Shown here in pieces: positions 60,037-64,000 of a stretch of DNA of 64,000 nt. The stretch's first letter is position 1. Each line of letters opens with the position of its first letter. A program made the position numbers and the translations under genes. The notes below the pieces were generated by a model. The model saw nothing but the letters and a program-made list of their open reading frames with translations. It made no database searches and had not been told where the DNA came from. The stretch covers positions 62,001 through 126,000 of the forward strand of contig JABCPU010000090.1 of assembly GCA_016800925.1 (NCBI GenBank), given 5' to 3'. The DNA comes from Suillus spraguei. Its lineage: Eukaryota; Basidiomycota; Agaricomycetes; Boletales; Suillaceae.

Positions 60037-61666
60037 CTAACGTCTGCGCGTCCTTGGGCGCGAGCGCGACTTTGGTTTAGGCGCAGGAGGTGCAGGAGTG
60101 GCATCTGCGTGCTCGGCGCCTTCCTCGGAATTGGTACTGGCCGAGTTGGTTCTCTTTGGTGGGACCCTGGACCTCGGCTTTGCACGAGAAGCTGAGGCGC
60201 GAGATCTCTTGGCGGGAGCAGATTTCTCCTCCTCAGCTTCTTCCTCGTCTCCCTCCTCCTCGCCGGTATTGTCAAGACGCTTGATAGCTGTATCAAAGCG
60301 CTTAACGACCTTGTCCGCACGGCCTTTCTTTGTTGTTTCCTTGTCTGGCTCCTCCTCGCAGACAGTGCTGCTTCCAGCGCTTTCAGCGCCCTCCACGGAC
60401 TCTGCCGACAACTCCCGCGAGTGGATGCGCGTGAGAGTAGTCGCCGAAGATGCCGGTGAATCACCTTTCTTCCGCTGACTTCTACGCGGTTCTGGCGAGA
60501 CAGATTTCTCAGTAACCTGTGCCGACACAGTGATTTCGATGAGCTCGCGCTTCGCTGCGCGCGTCAACATAAGCACTATTTCCGGTTCCGGTAGTCCTGT
60601 ACCTGCTTCAACCTCATCGGGCACATCCTCTGTCTCCGGGTTGTCAGGAGGGGAGAACTCTTCCGGTTTCCTCGGGCTCCTAGCGGTTGTGGCGGTCCTG
60701 CGCGTCCTTGCACGCTTCCTTGGTGGAGGAGGCATGAGGAGATCGTCATCATCGTCTTCGATGACTTGTTCTTGGATCATGGTGGGCTTGCGCTTACGCA
60801 GACTCATGCGGGTTTCACTTTCGGATGGGACGTATGCGGCGTACCAGGGTTGGGATGATAGGGCACTGGAATAGGCGTGTTGGAGGGAACCAAGAATCCA
60901 TAGATTGTCTTGGATGGCTATCCAGCCGATGGGTGAGATGATGGGAGTAGGGGTGGTATCTGAAACGGATGTTAGTATATGATCGACAGAGTCACACTAA
61001 GTGCAATGAAAGAAAGATACGATCGATGTGCATCAAAGGCAAGGACGCGGGAATTATTATGGTGCACGAGACCACACGAGAACGAATATGAGCAGACTGA
61101 CCTAGTACACTCTGAACGATTGCTGCAGTGTTCTTCTTCTGTTCTTTATTCCAAAAGACCCAATGCGCAGGGTGCATGGGACGATAGAACACGGCAAGAG
61201 CAGCAAGCGCTAACACTCTACTGTCGCTTGGAAGTTCAGGTGCAGCAGGTGGTGTACTGGCAGCAGCACTGAGGAACTCGCGGACGGCGGGCAACATCAC
61301 AGTGAGGACACCGTTTGCCAGGATGCCGGGTGCCACCTGTAGGGGGTGTAGAGATGACTGCTTTATGGGAATAGGTGGGGTGGATCCTCGGGAGAGGACA
61401 TGGAGAGGGTCGTACCGCGGGAATACAGGCTTTGGGGGAGTGCGGGGTGGTACGGATGGAGTATTCTGTGGACCATCTGGACGGATTGAGGAGATTGGGA
61501 AGCGAGAGGGATGGATTGGGAAGTCGTGAAGATATGTGGGATTGGCAACATTGTTCATTGTTATAGCCAAGACCTCACGATGACGGGGATAAGATTGAGA
61601 GCGAGACAACGATTGAATGTGAGGACCGAAGGAATCCATGGCTGGCATGGAGAGCGTGGTGGTCAT
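60037..61666 (-). CDS. Uncharacterised, partly disordered nuclear-type protein
   Basis: Start ATG 61664-61666 (MTTTLSMPAMDSFGPHIQSL). One intron of about 145 bases (60960-61105) joins AAIVQSVL to DTTPTPIISPIGWIAIQDNL. The protein is about 495 residues. The first half is Pro-rich with a helical hydrophobic core (GVLTVMLPAVREFLSAAAST; VLALAALAVFYRPMHPAHWV; LWILGSLQHAYSSALSSQPW). The second half starts MSLRKRKPTMIQEQVIEDDD and alternates acidic and basic runs (PPPPRKRARTRRTATTARSP; EEEGDEEEAEEEKSAPAKRS), ending KSRSRPRTRRR. This composition fits a chromatin- or nucleic-acid-associated protein; that is inference only. No named family recognised. The frame is intact; stop at 60037. Confidence 0.78.
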
Positions 61667-61920
61667 AGTACTCGAGTCCCAGGAAATGATATGAGCTGAT
61701 GGTAGACTAGATTTAAATGTTTAAGATGGGCTAGTACACGCGATGAAAGGATGTCTGATGAAGTCAAGAGTCAAAAGGTTACAAAACCAATTTAACGTCA
61801 GAGTGAGTGAAAAGTAAATGCAGGGCTTGGCTCAGGCTGCACGCCACGCCTCGCACATCTTTCCCATTTCAGCTTCATCTAAAGAAACACGCGGCGGCTA
61901 ATTCTCCCACAAAGAAATAG

Positions 61921-62364
61921 TTATCCGGCAACATAAATAATGCTAGTATAACTTGGTTGCTCACTGATCCTTTTGAAACCCACATCCGTCGCTAGTTTGT
62001 ACAGTAGTTCCAAGTCTGAGACAACAGTAACGGAACCATCTCGGAACCGGAATGATATAACACAGCTGTAAGTACTATTTTGGTTGACTACATCTAATCT
62101 TATCGCCATCATCGACTTATGTCCTATCGTACGTATGTACACATCATATCGATTAACACTTGGTGCCGAACTATCAGCATGTTCAAGCAGATCGGTAGAC
62201 GTGGTTGGTTTAAAAGCGAGGACGTCTACTAGGTCTGGGTCAAGGGGCAGCCGTAACAACCAAATCAGCCCTACCCTGAAGAAGTGACAAATACACCTAG
62301 TTACTCCTACTTGTTCATCAGCATCCCAGAAACAACGCCATAGCGAGCGAACATTCATCTTCAT
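61921..62364 (-). CDS. Possible small intronless gene, hypothetical protein
   Basis: A 147-codon uninterrupted frame begins MKMNVRSLWRCFWDADEQVG and ends TSIIYVAG. It lies 178 bases from, and divergent to, the next plus-strand gene. Segments such as RYDVYIRTIGHKSMMAIRLD and FRFRDGSVTVVSDLELLYKL have a protein-like alternation. It has no introns, unlike nearly all genes here, and no family match, so it may be a chance frame. Confidence 0.28.
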   Translation of the reverse strand: MKMNVRSLWRCFWDADEQVGVTRCICHFFRVGLIWLLRLPLDPDLVDVLAFKPTTSTDLLEHADSSAPSVNRYDVYIRTIGHKSMMAIRLDVVNQNSTYSCVISFRFRDGSVTVVSDLELLYKLATDVGFKRISEQPSYTSIIYVAG

Positions 62365-62542
62365 CTATGATAGGCCTGCGCCGGCCCTGCACAAAACAAT
62401 ATCCTCGAGCCTCAAGGAAACTGCCAGGCAACCCGATTACCAAAAAAAGAGGTAATAAGTATAACTATCGAACACAGCCACACATAAGTAACATGCACAC
62501 GACGTGCCGCACTCACTAAACTGTTGCTTCCATCTGACCTCA

Positions 62543-64000
62543 ATGGAACAAGAACAGGTGTCGCCTCCAAAATCAGAGCCGACCACCGGCATCGTTCCTC
62601 GCTTTGTCAGGAGCTTTAGCAAGGCCAGCGCTACAACAGAGCAATCAACGTCAACCGCTCATGATGCAGACGCCCAGGGAGCGGCTTTATCGCCCTCCAC
62701 TTCGAATTTTCCAAAAGCGAAAATAAACACAGTAGAGAAGTTCTTGAAGTATGCACGCAAGGCCAAGAAGCCAGGATTTCCTCCATCCTCCTGGTTCGTA
62801 GGGGAAGGCAATCAAGGTCAACAACCGATCACTCCCACTGCTGCATCCCTTCCTGCTCCCCCCATCATTGATGATGAGATCCAGGAGGCAGGCAGCAGTG
62901 TGACTGCTGATATCATTCAATTTGATACTGGAGAAGTCGGAGTTGAAAGCGAACCACCAGAACCTGTTACTCTCGCTCGAAAAATTCAAGCCATGATCGC
63001 ATCATTGCCCTCCTTACCAGCTGCCCTACCCACATCTTTCCATACTACATCGTCTGGAACCACAGTCATAGATTCCAATAACAACCCTTCAATTTCTTCC
63101 CCAGGATTTCCTGACTCAAAGTTGACGACATTCCTCACTTCATTTACCGTCATGAATGGGTCCATCGATCGTGGGAGAGAGTCTGTCTGGTCTGTGTTAG
63201 ACCGATTGCGATCCCCTCTAACAAAGAGGGACGGCACCGCTGAGCCGAGTGCAGAGGAGCTGCGCACTGGCGCGGAGTATGAAGATGACAATGGATCGGT
63301 GATGATGTACGGGCCCTTGGAACCCACGGAGGACTCGGAAATAGAGATCGCGCGCTCTGAAATTGTCTCACTCAATGGAGATGGAGAAGAGATCCGCACA
63401 CCCCAGCTGACTTTCGTTCCCCTTCCATCAGAGTCAATCGAACAAGTCCTTGCCCAGAGCGAGAGTTCCGATAGACGCAAGGGGAAACAAAGGGCGGACC
63501 CTGAGCAGTTCGCATCTAGCAGCAGAGTCCAACCAGAGGACACGACTGCTGTTGGTGCAAACGAGCCAGTTGAATATCGTGTCTGGCTCCCGTCGCCCAC
63601 AAAGATATCCATTCAGGCGATGTGGTGGGGGTTCCGAATGTAGGCGTTTTTATTGATATAATCACGCACCTCAAAACTAATGCGGCTGATCTTAGTTACC
63701 TTCCGCCTCCTGTGCTCGACGCTCTCAATGACAAACAGCTCGAAGCTGCGAAACGCGCTGCCATGATTACAACTGCATTGAAGTGGCTACTGGATCATCT
63801 ACCCATCTCGCTCATGCCGCCACAGCTGCGTGCCCCGATGAGTTTTCTTCGCCGACTTGTACCGTACCTGGGCTACATCGGAGGCTTTATTGCCTGGAGC
63901 TGGTCAGCAGTCAAAGTTTTTGATAAAGGTACGTACCATTCATCGACGTGACCAAATCTTGACTGATTGCTATCACAATATTCCATCAAATCTAGGGTAC
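62543..64000 (+). CDS. Uncharacterised tail-anchored-like membrane protein, 3' end outside the window
   Basis: The start chosen is ATG 62543 (MEQEQVSPPKSEPTTGIVPR); the open frame upstream has no ATG. A disordered acidic/Ser-rich region of about 350 residues contains INTVEKFLKYARKAKKPGFP, LARKIQAMIASLPSLPAALP and EPVEYRVWLPSPTKISIQAM. The frame seems to stop after WWGFRM, but an intron (donor at AT|GTAGGCG near 63641, acceptor CTTAG) joins FRIYLPPPVLDALNDKQLEA, AAMITTALKWLLDHLPISLM and a hydrophobic segment LVPYLGYIGGFIAWSWSAVK. A further intron starts after VFDKG near 63929, and the next exon begins at the window edge. The family is common in mushrooms; function unknown. Confidence 0.78.

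Noticed and set aside
60090..60874. Long plus-strand frames opposite the disordered nuclear-type protein
   Set aside because: They mirror the biased codon use of the minus-strand exon and lack any domain or splice context.
63622..63660. An apparent frameshift in the right-edge gene after WWGFRM
   Set aside because: An intron from about 63641 to the CTTAG before TTACCTTCC restores FRIYLPPPVLDALN, so no lesion is needed.

Overview
The window is fungal nuclear DNA, almost certainly from a mushroom-forming basidiomycete (Agaricomycetes). Coding sequence is cut by many short introns of about 45-70 bp with GT...AG ends. Several families typical of Agaricomycetes are present: a FunK1 kinase and DUF6534- and DUF6535-type membrane proteins. 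No rRNA, tRNA or CRISPR array was found. Coordinates below run from start codon to stop codon, with introns inside.

Left part (1-18.9 kb): a 3'-truncated type II phosphatidylinositol 4-kinase (LSB6-like) at the left edge; two tandem SSU1/TDT-family transporters; a Ser/Thr kinase with a long insert in its catalytic domain; a stretch of decayed lineage-specific genes (DUF6535 and WD40 remnants, 10.1-13.4 kb); a gene with PD-(D/E)XK nuclease-like motifs; a DUF6534 membrane protein; and MND1, a meiotic recombination factor. Centre (19-36 kb): two uncharacterised proteins, a secreted Cys-rich, probably GPI-anchored protein, a DUF4045/gelsolin-like protein and a FunK1 kinase. Then a 36.5-36.9 kb minisatellite and a 476 bp foldback element. 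Right part (38-64 kb): a GH17 glucanase, a divergent pair of genome-maintenance genes (NSE4 and a RAD5-like helicase), a pepsin-type protease, ribosomal protein uS7 (RPS5), an uncharacterised conserved regulator-like protein, a broken membrane-protein gene, a basic/acidic disordered protein and a gene running off the right edge.

Themes. (1) Genome maintenance: NSE4 (Smc5/6 kleisin) and RAD5 (fork-damage tolerance) share a 184 bp intergenic promoter with ACGCGT/CGCGTC motifs. MND1 and one uncharacterised gene also carry ACGCGT just upstream. The RAD5-like protein has an N-terminal PARP-type zinc finger before its HIRAN domain. (2) Frame breaks: several otherwise well-conserved genes, most of all the gelsolin-like gene, show reading-frame breaks that each look like loss of a single base, usually inside a short homopolymer, while neighbours such as RAD5, NSE4, MND1 and GH17 read through cleanly. 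This is either local sequence error or recent pseudogenisation, and it affects how every broken gene here should be read. I did not find a clear new multi-gene system. The best candidates for follow-up are the NSE4/RAD5 module, the zinc-finger RAD5, and the uncharacterised conserved proteins.
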